Positions 27,299-37,401 of a stretch of 64,000 bases of DNA are shown one piece after another. The stretch is from UTCFX2 sp963726375. Lineage in GTDB: Bacteria > Chloroflexota > Anaerolineae > Anaerolineales > UBA4823. The DNA lies in contig CAVSCE010000013.1 of NCBI GenBank assembly GCA_963726375.1, forward strand, positions 62,001 to 126,000. The letters run 5' to 3'. The translations under genes and the position numbers were made by a program. The notes beneath the pieces are model-generated. The model had not been told where the DNA came from, did no database searches, and was given only the letters and a program-made list of their open reading frames with translations. Every line of letters begins with the position of its first letter. Position 1 is the first letter of the stretch.

Positions 27299-29906
27299 AT
27301 GCATATCATCCTGACACATGAACAGGCGGATTTTGACGCCATGGCTTCGCTTTTGGGTGCTTTTCTGATAAATGAAAACGCCATCCCGGTATTACCGCGC
27401 CGCATGAACCGCAATGTCCGGGCCTTCTTATCGCTTTACGGCGCAGATCTGCCGTTCGTGGATCCCCGAGATCTTCCAAACCGAGCGATTGAAAGGATAA
27501 CCCTGGTCGATACTCAGGCAATGGTCAGCTTGAAAGGTGTTATTGCCGATCCCAACGTAGACGTAATAGATCATCATCCTCCACGCGAAACCCTCCAGGA
27601 CAGGTGGAACCTGATGATCCAGGACGTCGGGGCAACAACTACGATCATCGTTGAAGAATTGCTCGAGCACAATGAGTCGATCAGTCCAGTCCACGCCACG
27701 TTAATGCTTTTGGGCATCTATGAAGATACAGGTTCTTTGACATACTCAAGGACGAATGGTCGTGACTTGCGAGCTGCTGCGATCCTTGTCGATCAAGGTG
27801 CAAGCCTGTCTATTGCGAATGATTTTCTGAACCATCCACTCTCTCAAGCCCAGCAGGCGCTCTACGATCGCTTACGTTCCAATGCGGAATATTTGATAAT
27901 CCATGGCTACAACATTGTGATTGCTACAGGCCATGCGCTCGAGATGGAAGAGGAGCTTTCTTCCATCGCTCACAAACTCCGAGATTTACTGGATCCGGAT
28001 GCAATCATTCTGTTAGTCACGACCCGCAGCGGTATTCAATTAATCGCTCGATCAACAACTGACAATATCGATGTTTCAGCTCTTGCGGCGAATTTCGGCG
28101 GCGGCGGGCATGAACGCGCTTCTGCTGGATTGATTCGCGGCAGGGAACTGGAAAGCATCCGCGCTGAGCTGGTCGACCTGCTCCCCAGGCATATCATCCC
28201 TGCTGTTACTGTCTCACAGATCATGTCTAGAGGGCCACAAGTGTTATCGCCAGAGACACCTGTGCAGGAAGCCGCACGGCGGATGCGTCGATACGGGTAC
28301 GAAGGTTATCCGGTGGTGCAGAATGGAAAAGTTGTTGGGCTTTTGACCCGGCGTGCAGTCGATCGTGCGATCGCACATAAACTGGATTTTTCCATTGGCC
28401 GATTGATGGAAAAGGGGGACTATTGCGTGAGTCCAGGGGATTCGATTGAACAGTTACAGAAGCTTGTCATTGAAACGGGGTGGGGTCAGGTGCCGGTGGT
28501 CGATCCAAACAGTGCAGAAGTAATAGGGATTGTCACGCGAACGGACCTTCTGAAGAACCTGGCGTCTGGACAGGCGGTGCCCGGTAAGTTAAACCTTGCT
28601 GCAAAGCTCGAATCTGTATTGCCGGCAGATAGACTAAAACTACTTCATGCCATCGCCGAGATCGCCCATGAGCAGCACGCTGCGCTTTTTGTGGTGGGAG
28701 GCTTTGTACGCGATTTGCTGCTTGAAAAACCAAGCCTTGATTTTGATCTGGTGGTTGAAGGTGATGCAATTGGATTGGCACGAGCTCTTGCGGAACGCTA
28801 TGGAGGACGTGTAACCGGTCATTCCCGTTTTGGAACGGCAAAATGGCATATGGATTACACCGGAGAGAGAAACCGACCTTGTTCGATAGCTGTTGCCGGC
28901 CTTCAATCTGTTGATCTGGTTTCTGCACGCACTGAGTTTTATACACATCCTACCGCCCTACCAACAGTTGAACGCGGCAGCATCAAGCTTGACCTTCACC
29001 GTCGGGATTTTACGATGAATACACTTGCATTAAGAATTGACGGCCGCCATTATGGAGAGCTCCATGATTATTGGGGTGGATTGAATGATCTGCGCGCCGG
29101 ATTGGTCAGGGTGCTCCATTCGCTGTCTTTCGTCGATGACCCGACTCGGATCCTGCGTGCAGTTCGATTTGAACAACGATTTGCATTCAGCATCGAAGAC
29201 CGAACAATGGAGCTCTTATTAGAAGCAAAACAGCTGATTGACCGGCTTTCTGGCGATCGAATTCGGAATGAGCTCAATCATATCCTTGTTTCGGATTTTG
29301 CCCCGCAAATCATGAGCAGGCTGAATACATTAGGTCTAATAGAAGCTATTCATCCGGATTTAAAATTGGGACGATTGGATTTACGGTCGGATCGAATTAT
29401 TGGAGAACCTACAACCTGAATCTGAATGGGATTTAACTGAAGAGCACAATAAACTGAAGCCAAAACTAGGCTATATTCTTTGGATGATCCAGCTACCGCT
29501 TCAAAAAGTAGAAAAACTTACCAAACGATTGAAGCTTCCGGTCCAGCTCGCGTTAATCATTCAGTCTGCATGCCGGATTTGGCAAGAGAGACAAGTTCTT
29601 CAAGCTGCTGCTCCAGGCCAAGTTTTTCATATGCTGGAAAACTCGCCGCCGCTGGCTCGTTATGCTGTCTATCTGGCTGCGTCTGATCCTGGGCTTAGAT
29701 CTGCACTTTGGAATCATGCTTCTAAATGGCGTTTCGTTCATCCAAATATCGACGGCCATTTCCTGAAAAGCAGAGGTATTCCACCTGGGCCAATATATCG
29801 CCGCATCCTGGATGAGCTGCGTGATGCCTGGCTAGAAGGCAGAGTGAGTAATCCGGAAGAAGAACTGCTTTATCTTGAAGACCTTCTGGTAAAGACTCAG
29901 GAATGA
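27299..29906 (+). CDS. CCA-adding (or A-adding) tRNA nucleotidyltransferase fused to DHH, DHHA1 and two CBS domains
   Basis: Order: DHH phosphoesterase (QADFDAMASLLGA; VDVIDHHPPRE) at 1-150, DHHA1 (FGGGGHERASAG) near 260, two CBS repeats (about 305-425), then the class II nucleotidyltransferase head (VVGGFVRDLLL, LDFDLVVEGD, RRDFTMNTLA) and helical body. The frame changes near 29363; the second frame continues WDDWIYGRIELLENLQPESEWDL and runs to 29906. Joined length of about 869. The fusion is known in several bacterial groups; the DHH-CBS part is thought to bind nucleotides or act on RNA. It serves tRNAs such as the CCA-less tRNA-Gln here. A GNAT gene overlaps its stop (ATGA). Confidence 0.93.
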
Positions 29907-30427
29907 ACCCCGACTCGACTGATTGGTTTATTCAAGTTGCTTTTCGAACAGCAGCTGAACAGGATCTCACTTCTTTGGAATGGGATGGTGAGTACGTGCA
30001 TTTTCGGAGGCTGTACCGTCAAGTTTTTCAGAGCATGTGTGATGGAAAGGCGCTAATCTGGCTGGCGGAATTGGCCGGGGTTGGATTAATCGGACAGCTT
30101 TTTGTCCAGTTGAAAAGCAGTCGTTTTGAGCTGGCGGATGGAAAGCAGCGGGCATACATCTATGGATTCCGAATTAAACCTAATTTTCGGGGGAAGGGAT
30201 TAGGCCGCATGCTGCTCCAGATTGTGGAGGCTGACCTGCAGGTTCGAAATTATCAGTGGGCAACTTTAAACGTAGGCTTTGACAATCCTCAGGCGCTCCG
30301 GTTTTATGAGCGCATGGGATATCAGGTGATTGGAGAGGAACCCGGGCAGTGGTCTTACATCGACCATCTCGGAAACCGCCAGCACGTGAGTGAACCTGCC
30401 TGGCGAATGCAAAAACAAATTCAATAA
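29903..30427 (+). CDS. GNAT-family N-acetyltransferase
   Basis: Acetyl-CoA-dependent acyltransferase of unknown target. 174 residues. The CoA-binding motif A is clear (YIYGFRIKPNFRGKGLGRMLLQIVEADL, residues about 89-117), followed by NVGFDNPQALRFYERMGYQVIGEE (motif B), the pattern seen in RimI-like enzymes. The start overlaps the stop of the CCA-adding gene by four bases, so translation is coupled. The frame is intact. Confidence 0.9.
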   Translation: MNPDSTDWFIQVAFRTAAEQDLTSLEWDGEYVHFRRLYRQVFQSMCDGKALIWLAELAGVGLIGQLFVQLKSSRFELADGKQRAYIYGFRIKPNFRGKGLGRMLLQIVEADLQVRNYQWATLNVGFDNPQALRFYERMGYQVIGEEPGQWSYIDHLGNRQHVSEPAWRMQKQIQ

Positions 30428-30472
30428 GACGTTAATATTTTCTCAGATTGTTTGGATGACGCTTGTTGTACC

Positions 30473-30501
30473 TTGATTTTCATTAATTTCTATGTTAAAA
30501 T
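30473..30501 (+). promoter_or_regulatory. Promoter of the nusA-infB operon
   Basis: TTGATT, 17-base spacer and TAAAAT, with a TGT just before the -10, about 110 bases upstream of nusA. Confidence 0.55.
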
Positions 30502-30542
30502 TTCAGCGCAATTAGTAATTGATCTTGATAGGTGCATTGATG

Positions 30543-30565
30543 AAAAGTGGGCAACCCCCACTTTT
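30543..30565 (+). promoter_or_regulatory. Leader hairpin ahead of nusA
   Basis: AAAAGTGGG / CCCACTTTT with a five-base loop. A similar G/C-core hairpin often leads the rimP-nusA operon in bacteria. A T-run is part of the arm but the following sequence is not a clear terminator. Confidence 0.55.
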
Positions 30566-30611
30566 CTGTATGTAACACAAGATGTGTGCTCCAGGTGGAG
30601 AAAGAAAAGCA

Positions 30612-32649
30612 ATGAAGAATGAGTTCGTTCTAGCGTTCAATGAGGTTTTGGAAGAAAAAGGGTTGCCGAAGGAAATCGTCATCGATGCCCTTCAGGCAGC
30701 ACTGGCTTCTGCATATCGACGGCATGTCAATGCTTCAACAGCACAGCGAGTAGACGCAGCGATTGATCCTGAGACTGGTAAGGTCACCATCTATGCTGAA
30801 AAAGAAGTGGTTGACGATGTTGAAGATGAACGCACAGAGGTCGCCCTCCAGGATGCGCTAAAAGTGGATGAAAATGCCACCCTGGGAGAAATGGTGATTG
30901 TTGAATCAACCCCCAATAATTTTGGAAGGGTTGCAGCGCAAACTGCCCGGCAGGTGATTCAACAGCGCATCCGCGAAGCTGAACGTGACTCGCAGTTCGG
31001 CTTCTTCAGCAAACAGATGGGTGAAATCCTTAGTGGTGTGATTCAAGCCGTAAATTCTCAGGCGGTGACACTGGGTCTGGAGATGAAGGCCGAAGGCCAG
31101 ATGCCTCGCGCTCAGCAAATCCCTGGAGAGCGGTTTCGAGTTCATGATCGAATTCGGGCATTATTATTGGAAGTTAAAACAACCCCGCGTGGTCCCCAGA
31201 TCATCCTTTCTCGGGCACACCGTAATTTTCTCCGCCGGTTATTAGAAAATGAAGTTCCAGAAATTTATCATGGCATGGTCGAAATCCGCTCAATCGCCCG
31301 CGAACCGGGTCAGCGGTCAAAAGTAGCCGTTGCAGCCCTCCAGACTGGTGTTGACCCTGTTGGCGCGTGTGTTGGGATTCGTGGTGTTCGGATTCAGGCT
31401 ATTGTTCGGGAATTAAATGATGAGAAAATCGACGTCATCGAATGGAGCTCCGATCCTGCAGTTTATATCGCCAAGGCGCTCAGCCCAGCGCGTGTTTCGG
31501 GAGTTTACCTCAATGAATTAGCCCGCGGTGCAAAGACAGCTACCGTTGTTGTGCCTGAGGACCAGCTTAGCCTGGCGATTGGACGGGATGGTCAAAACGC
31601 TCGCCTGGCAGCGAAACTAACCGCCTGGAAGATAGACATTAAGAGTTTTCCTGAAGCTGCCGGAGATGCCCTTTATAAGCTGCTTAATGACCCAGATTAT
31701 GCCCGCATTGCTTCAGGTGAAGAGAACACGGTTGTCCAGATTGAAGCGATTCTTGCGAAGAAGAGTGAAGGTCGCCCCGTAACACCTGAAGAATATCATC
31801 TGCTCACCCAATTTGTAGACCGGGTTGAGCGTGGATTAATTCGACAACGCGAGAGCGAGCAACAGGCCGAGCAGGCTGCGATCTTGAAAGCGCGCGCAAA
31901 TATTCCTGAAGAGACATTCGTAATCCCGCTCGAAGAATTTGATATCTCGGATCGCGTTTATGCGGTAATCAGCGAAACTGGCTTGCAAACCGTTGGTGAT
32001 TTGATGCTCCAGATCGCCCTGGATGAGGATTTCATCTGGAAATTAAGTGGAATGGGTCCAAAAGCGATGCAGGAGCTGAAATCAGCGCTGGATGCTGTCT
32101 TAGCCCGACTTGAAGCCGAAAAGCTCGCAGCTGAGCCTCTGGTTGAAGAAGTAGAAGCTGAGCCAGTTATTGAACCTGCTCCTGAAATCCAGGTTGCTGC
32201 AGTCCAGGAACCTGTCGAAATCATCGAGACAACAGAGATCGAAATACCGATTGCTGCAGGGGAAGTTGAAACAATCGAAGCTGCGGCCGAAAAAGCCATA
32301 ACAGCCGAAACAGCTGACGTTCTTGAGGCCATACCATCGGAGATCGATGCAGAAGCAGCTCCTGTTGAGCTCGTCTCAGAAGCGGTCGCAGTTGAGCTCC
32401 CAGCTAGAGAGTAGTGAGGAAGAACCGACCACGCTGGATGAGATTTTTGCCTTAAGGCCTGAAGTGCTCGATTACCCGCTCGCTGAAGAAGAATCTGACA
32501 GCGAAGATGATGAGTCCGGGGACCAAAAGAAGAAGAAAGGCAAGAAGAAAAAGAAGTTTGTTGAGATCGAATACGATCCGGAAAAAGATGTCGTCATCGC
32601 AAAAAGAAAGCATAAACGCGGTGGGGCTGAATGGGAAGAAGGTTGGTAA
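30612..32649 (+). CDS. nusA: Transcription termination/antitermination protein NusA (one frame change near the end)
   Basis: RNA polymerase-associated factor in pausing, termination and antitermination. The ATG at 30612 follows GGTGGAGAAAG and gives MKNEFVLAFNEVLEEKGLPKE. N-terminal domain to about 125, S1 about 135-200, two KH domains (VDPVGACVGIRGVRIQ; LAIGRDGQNARLAAKLTAW), then a helix-hairpin-helix-like part (MGPKAMQELKSALD). The tail is very acidic. The frame breaks near 32400; the other frame continues TLDEIFALRPEVLDYPL, an acidic run and a lysine block (KKKKGKKKKK), ending at 32649. Joined about 679 residues, longer than typical NusA because of this tail. Confidence 0.93.
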
Positions 32650-32676
32650 CTTTCCTGTTTTCATACGGAGCTCTAA

Positions 32677-33000
32677 GTGGCCAAAAAGAAGCCCCCCCAA
32701 AGACGAAAACACATCCCTCAGCGGACTTGTGTGGGCTGCCGCGAAGTGTTGCCGAAACGAACATTGATTCGGATTGTTCGGACAAGTGAAGGGATTGAAA
32801 TTGACCCGACTGGAAAAAAAGCTGGGCGGGGTGCATACCTCCACAACCAGCGAGCTTGCTGGGAACGTGGAATGAAGGGTTCACTGGCTCATGCTTTGAA
32901 GCTGGAGCTTGATGAAGCAGGAAAACAAGTATTGAAGAATGCAATGGCTTTATTGCCAGAATCGGATCAAAGCTCAGAGGAAGAGGTCGATGGCAGGTAA
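32677..33000 (+). CDS. YlxR/RnpM-family RNA-binding protein
   Basis: Small basic protein found between nusA and infB in many bacteria; the family binds RNA and was linked to RNase P. 107 residues from a GTG start at 32677 (MAKKKPPQRRKHIPQRTCVGCREVLPKRTLIRIVR). The signature RTCVGCR and GRGAYLH are present, with an acidic C-terminal tail. The frame is intact. Confidence 0.93.
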   Translation: MAKKKPPQRRKHIPQRTCVGCREVLPKRTLIRIVRTSEGIEIDPTGKKAGRGAYLHNQRACWERGMKGSLAHALKLELDEAGKQVLKNAMALLPESDQSSEEEVDGR

Positions 33001-33202
33001 ATGCCACCTGATAAGACTGCTGAGGACGGCTATTATCAGCCAGTTAAAACATTCTTTCGCTGTACTCTCGCCGGGTTGTTAGCTTATGAAATGCTGCAGC
33101 CGGGATTATTCTCCAGGGTGAGATGAACGCCTAGCAATAATCGCATTGCTTGAACCGCTCATCTGGACCTGGGTTCTCGTTAATAGTATTTGGAGGTGCC
33201 AA

Positions 33203-35009
33203 ATGAGCGATAACGACCGTCTCACCAAGACAATCGAGCTTCCCCAAACGATGACTGTAAGGGAACTGGCGACCGCGATCCAGTCAAGCCCCATAGAGGT
33301 AATTAAGAACTTGATGGCGAATGGGGTGATGGCGAATATTAACCAACAGATCGATTTTGATACTGCCGCTATCGTCGCCGCAGAAATGGGCTTTGAAGTA
33401 GTCATGGAAGCTCAAGAAATTACAGAAGAGCAATCTGGTGAGATCCCGCTCTGGCGTCAGATCATTGCGGATGAAGATCCAGATGAGCTGCATCCGCGCC
33501 CCCCTGTTGTCACAATCCTGGGACACGTCGATCATGGAAAAACAACATTATTAGATGCGCTTCGCCATACGGATGTTGCAGCCGGTGAGGCCGGAGGAAT
33601 CACACAGCATATCGGCGCCTACCAGGTTGAGCTGAAGGGGCGAACCATTACCTTCCTGGACACCCCGGGCCATGCTGCATTTACTGCAATGCGCGCCCGC
33701 GGCGCTCAAGGAGCTGACATTGTGATCCTCGTGGTGGCGGCCGATGATGGCGTGATGCCTCAGACAAAAGAGGCAATTGCGCATGCAAAGGCTGCCCGCG
33801 TCCCAATTATCGTAGCGATGAATAAAATTGATAAGCCGAATGCAGACCGGGATCGCTTGAAACAGCAACTCGCTGAAGTAGGATTGATTCCGGATGAATG
33901 GGATGGGGATACGATTGTTGTTCCAATCTCAGCGAAAAAGCAGGTTGGGATTGAAGATTTGCTGGAAGCGATCCTTCTGGTCGCGGACAATATTGACATC
34001 AAAGCCAATCCGAAGGGAAAAGTCAGCGGAACCGTCATAGAGGCAGAGCTGGATCGTGCTAAAGGTGTCCTGGCGACGCTGTTGGTTCAGAATGGCACGC
34101 TGAAAGTTGGTGATGAAGTGCTCGCTGGGAAGGCATATGGTCGCCTGCGGGCGATGTTCGACCATCACGGTCGCAAAATCAGTAAGGCGCTGCCGTCGAC
34201 TCCTGTAGCGGTAATGGGTTTGAATGAAGTTCCTATGGCAGGCGAGCCTTTCCGGGTTGTTGCCTCTGAACGTGAAGCTCGTGAAGTAATCGTGCAGCGC
34301 CAGTCAGAACTAGAAAAATCTGACTACCGTAGCGAAGACGGTAGTCACTCTGGAGCAACTGTTCGACCGATTTCAGGCAGGTGAAGTGCGCGAGCTGCGT
34401 CTGATTATTAAGGCTGACGTTCAGGGCTCGTTGGAACCTATCGTATCAACTCTAAACGATATGAGTAAAGGGGATATAAACATCAACATCCTCCATGCAG
34501 AAACCGGCAACATTTCTGAGAACGACGTGATGCTTGCATCAGCCTCCAAGGCGGTCGTGATCGGTTTTAATGTAACTGCTGACGCAGCGGCTCGACGTAT
34601 GGCAGAGGCGGAAGGGATTTCTATCCGCCTGTATGACATCATTTATCGAATGACTGAAGATGTGGAAAAAGCCTTGAAAGGGATGTTGGCTCCGGAACAG
34701 AAAGAGGTGGTGACGGGGCATGCAGATGTTAGAGCAGTCTTTAATATCTCGAAGGTCGGCAATATCGCCGGCTGCAAGGTAACGGAAGGTGAAATCCGCC
34801 GCAACGGCCGCATTCGTGTGGTTCGAAATGGGCGCATGATTCATGAAGGAGCGATCTCTTCCTTGAAGCACCTCCAGGAGGATGTTAGAGAAGTTCGTTC
34901 TGGTTTCGAATGCGGGATTGGTATCAAGGGATTCGATGAACTTCAGGCAGGGGATAAGCTTGAATGCTTTATCATCGAAAAAGTTGTCCTCGAAGAAACT
35001 GCGCTGTAA
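33203..35009 (+). CDS. infB: Translation initiation factor IF-2 (one frame change)
   Basis: GTPase that brings initiator tRNA to the ribosome. The ATG at 33203 has GGAGG seven bases upstream. The N-terminal region is short (about 110 residues) compared with E. coli IF-2. G motifs: GHVDHGKTT, DTPGHAAFTAMRARGAQ, NKIDKP, SAKK. The frame changes near 34325, exactly at a 10-bp inverted repeat; the second frame continues VAKTVVTLEQLFDRFQAGE and the C-terminal domains (IIKADVQGSLEPI, FECGIGIKGFDELQAGD). Joined about 602 residues. Part of the nusA operon. Confidence 0.95.
34321..34347. repeat. Perfect inverted repeat at the infB frame change
   Basis: TGACTACCGT / ACGGTAGTCA, 10 bp each, with a seven-base loop. 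It lies at the point where the infB reading frame changes. Confidence 0.8.
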
Positions 35010-35026
35010 ATAATTAGAGGTGTTTG

Positions 35027-35428
35027 ATGGTTTCTAAGCTTCGCCTCGAGCGAATTGATGAACGGATAAAGGACGACCTGTCTGAAATTTTACTTCAAGA
35101 GACCTCTGATCCTCGCCTGGAAGGCGTTTATGTCACGGGTGTGAAAGTGGATCGAGAGTTGGCATTCGCAGATATCCATGTCTCAGCACTTGAAGGAGCA
35201 GATCGTTCAGTCGAGATCCTGGATGGATTGAAGCATGCCCAGGGATTCCTTCGTAAGAGCCTGGCTCAGAGAATTGACCTTCGTACATTTCCGAGGCTTC
35301 GGTTCCATTGGGATCCCACCGCAGAACGGGCAGCCAGGATTGAAGAGATCATTTCTTCTCTGCATTCCAAGGAAAATGAGCCGGCTGGAGATCAGGCAGA
35401 TGCGGAGGCCGCCGATGCCGCTGGATGA
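35027..35428 (+). CDS. rbfA: Ribosome-binding factor A
   Basis: 30S maturation factor with a single KH-like fold. About 133 residues; start MVSKLRLERIDERIKDDLSEIL with GAGGTG upstream. The family pattern DPRLEGVYVTGVKVDRELAFADIHVSAL and LAQRIDLRTFPRLRFHWD are present. The C-terminal Ala/Asp/Glu-rich tail is an extension and overlaps the nrnA start. The frame is intact. Confidence 0.95.
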   Translation: MVSKLRLERIDERIKDDLSEILLQETSDPRLEGVYVTGVKVDRELAFADIHVSALEGADRSVEILDGLKHAQGFLRKSLAQRIDLRTFPRLRFHWDPTAERAARIEEIISSLHSKENEPAGDQADAEAADAAG

Positions 35429-36389
35429 AGCTGAATTACATCGGGCTTCCGAACGGATACGGCATGCGGAAAAAGTGCTTCTTGTTTCGCATATACGACC
35501 GGATGGTGACGCTATTGGTTCGATCCTGGGAATGGGATTGGCATTAGAGGCATCAGGCCGCACTATTCAAATGGTCAATGCGGACGGCGTTCCGCCGAGC
35601 CTGCGACATCTTGAAGGCAGCGACCGAATTTGTCACCGGCCAGAAGGGATATTTGACCTGATAATTGCATTGGATTGTTCTGATCTGGATCGGACTGGAA
35701 ACGTGCTGAATGAAGGTCTGATCCCAAATATTAATATCGATCATCATCTCACCAATCTTAAATATGCAGAGATTAATTTAGTCGATATAGATGCGGCGGC
35801 ATCGTGTGAAATGATAGCTGACTTTCTCCCAAAATTTGGGTTAAAATTATCCAGGACGGTCGCAGCTGCATTGCTTTCTGGGATGATATCAGATACGCTC
35901 GGCTTCCGTACCCCGAATGTCAGACCAAAAACCCTTGAGTTGGCTTCTTGCCTGTTAGAAACCGGAGTGGATATGGCGGATTTATATCGCCGTGCTCTGA
36001 CCTCCCATACTTTTGAGGCAATCAAGTTTTGGGGAACCGGTCTGGTCAAATTGGAGCGTGAAGGCCGTCTGGTCTGGACATCCTTAACGATGGCAGATCG
36101 GAAGGATGTAAATTATCCGGGGCGTGATGATGCAGACCTGATTAATATTTTATCCTCGATAGAGAATGCGGATGTTGCAGTAATTTTTGTCGAGCAGCCG
36201 AATGGCAAAATAAAAGTTAGCTGGCGTGCACAACCGGGTTGCGACGTATCAAGACTGGCGGTAGAGTATGGCGGTGGTGGACATTCAGCAGCCTCAGGAG
36301 CTGAATTCAGTGGAAGCCTTGTTGAAGTAATGTCGATTGTCCTGGAAAAAACACGCCTGTTGGTAAATGGAGGACCCTATGTTCAATAA
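35415..36389 (+). CDS. nrnA: DHH-family phosphoesterase, NrnA-like (oligoribonuclease / pAp phosphatase)
   Basis: Degrades short oligonucleotides and probably pAp. The ATG at 35415 is preferred because GGAGG lies seven bases upstream; the frame is open back to 35235 within rbfA. About 324 residues: SHIRPDGDAIGSILGMG, ALDCSDLDR, NINIDHHLTN (DHH), and the C-terminal DHHA1 motif YGGGGHSAASGAEF. Its place between rbfA and truB is the usual one. The frame is intact and overlaps both neighbours slightly. Confidence 0.94.
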   Translation: MPLDEAELHRASERIRHAEKVLLVSHIRPDGDAIGSILGMGLALEASGRTIQMVNADGVPPSLRHLEGSDRICHRPEGIFDLIIALDCSDLDRTGNVLNEGLIPNINIDHHLTNLKYAEINLVDIDAAASCEMIADFLPKFGLKLSRTVAAALLSGMISDTLGFRTPNVRPKTLELASCLLETGVDMADLYRRALTSHTFEAIKFWGTGLVKLEREGRLVWTSLTMADRKDVNYPGRDDADLINILSSIENADVAVIFVEQPNGKIKVSWRAQPGCDVSRLAVEYGGGGHSAASGAEFSGSLVEVMSIVLEKTRLLVNGGPYVQ

Positions 36390-37329
36390 TAACCCGCTTC
36401 AGGAATCTCAAGGAAAGAAGGATGAGCGGGATAATATTAAGAATGTTGTCTCGGGTGTCCTGGTAGTGGACAAGCCGATTGGTCTCACCTCTCACGATGT
36501 CGTCCAGATCATCCGCAGAGGGACCGGGATTCGAAGAGCGGGTCATACCGGGACATTAGATCCACGCGCATCAGGCGTGTTAGTGATCTTGATTGGACCG
36601 GCAGTCCGGTTGAGCGAATATGTCTCTGCTTCCGACAAACGCTATCAGGCGACCATCCGCCTGGGCAGCTCAACGGATACCTATGATGCAGAAGGGATCA
36701 TCACCAGCTCTGCATCTTTTGAAGATATCACTGAGGAACAATTTACCGAAACGCTCGGGCATTTTATTGGTGAAATCGAGCAAACTCCACCCCCTTATTC
36801 AGCAGTAAAGGTCCAGGGCAGAAAAGCCTATGATATGGCACGCGAGGGTGAGGAATTTGAGCTCGCACCACGTATGATCAACGTGTACAGCCTCGAAGTG
36901 CTGGAATGGGCGCCGCCTGAGGTTGTAATTGATGTTTATTGCTCTTCGGGTACGTATGTTCGCTCCCTTGCGAACGATCTGGGCAAAGAGCTGGGGACTG
37001 GAGCACACCTGGTCGGACTGCGCCGTACAAAAAGCGGTCGTTTCACCCTCCGAGACGCAGCGCCTTTACGGCGTCTTCAGGAGGCTTTTGATGCTGGTAA
37101 CTGGTATCGATTTTTAATCCCGGCTGCTGAAGCACTCGCCGATTGGCCGATGATCGAGCTGGATGCTGACCAGGTAGAATTGGTCCGCCATGGCCATCGA
37201 ATTTCTGCTGAACCGGAAGACAAAGGACTGGCGCGCGGCGTTTCACAGCAAGGGGATTTGGTTGCTTTGTTAGAAATCGATGAAGAAACCCGGGAATGGC
37301 AGCCTCGAAAAGTCTTTTTCCAGTCTTGA
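36379..37329 (+). CDS. truB: tRNA pseudouridine-55 synthase
   Basis: Makes pseudouridine 55 in the T-loop of tRNAs. The ATG at 36379 has GGAGG just upstream. About 316 residues with VLVVDKPIGLTSHDVVQIIRR, the catalytic-aspartate motif GHTGTLDPRASGVL, and RYQATIRLGSSTDTYDAEG, TPPPYSAVKVQGRKAYDMAREG. A C-terminal PUA-like part follows. Overlaps nrnA by 11 bases. The frame is intact. Confidence 0.96.
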   Translation: MFNNNPLQESQGKKDERDNIKNVVSGVLVVDKPIGLTSHDVVQIIRRGTGIRRAGHTGTLDPRASGVLVILIGPAVRLSEYVSASDKRYQATIRLGSSTDTYDAEGIITSSASFEDITEEQFTETLGHFIGEIEQTPPPYSAVKVQGRKAYDMAREGEEFELAPRMINVYSLEVLEWAPPEVVIDVYCSSGTYVRSLANDLGKELGTGAHLVGLRRTKSGRFTLRDAAPLRRLQEAFDAGNWYRFLIPAAEALADWPMIELDADQVELVRHGHRISAEPEDKGLARGVSQQGDLVALLEIDEETREWQPRKVFFQS

Positions 37330-37401
37330 GCTTTTCTGGTAATGCTGACTCGATGATCTGACCCTTACTTGCCCTGACGAATAATCGCTTATCAGTGGGT
37401 T

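Noticed and set aside
34321..34347. Programmed frameshift in infB
   Set aside because: No slippery heptamer is evident and about 40 similar breaks occur in the window, so a sequence error is more likely; kept only as an observation.
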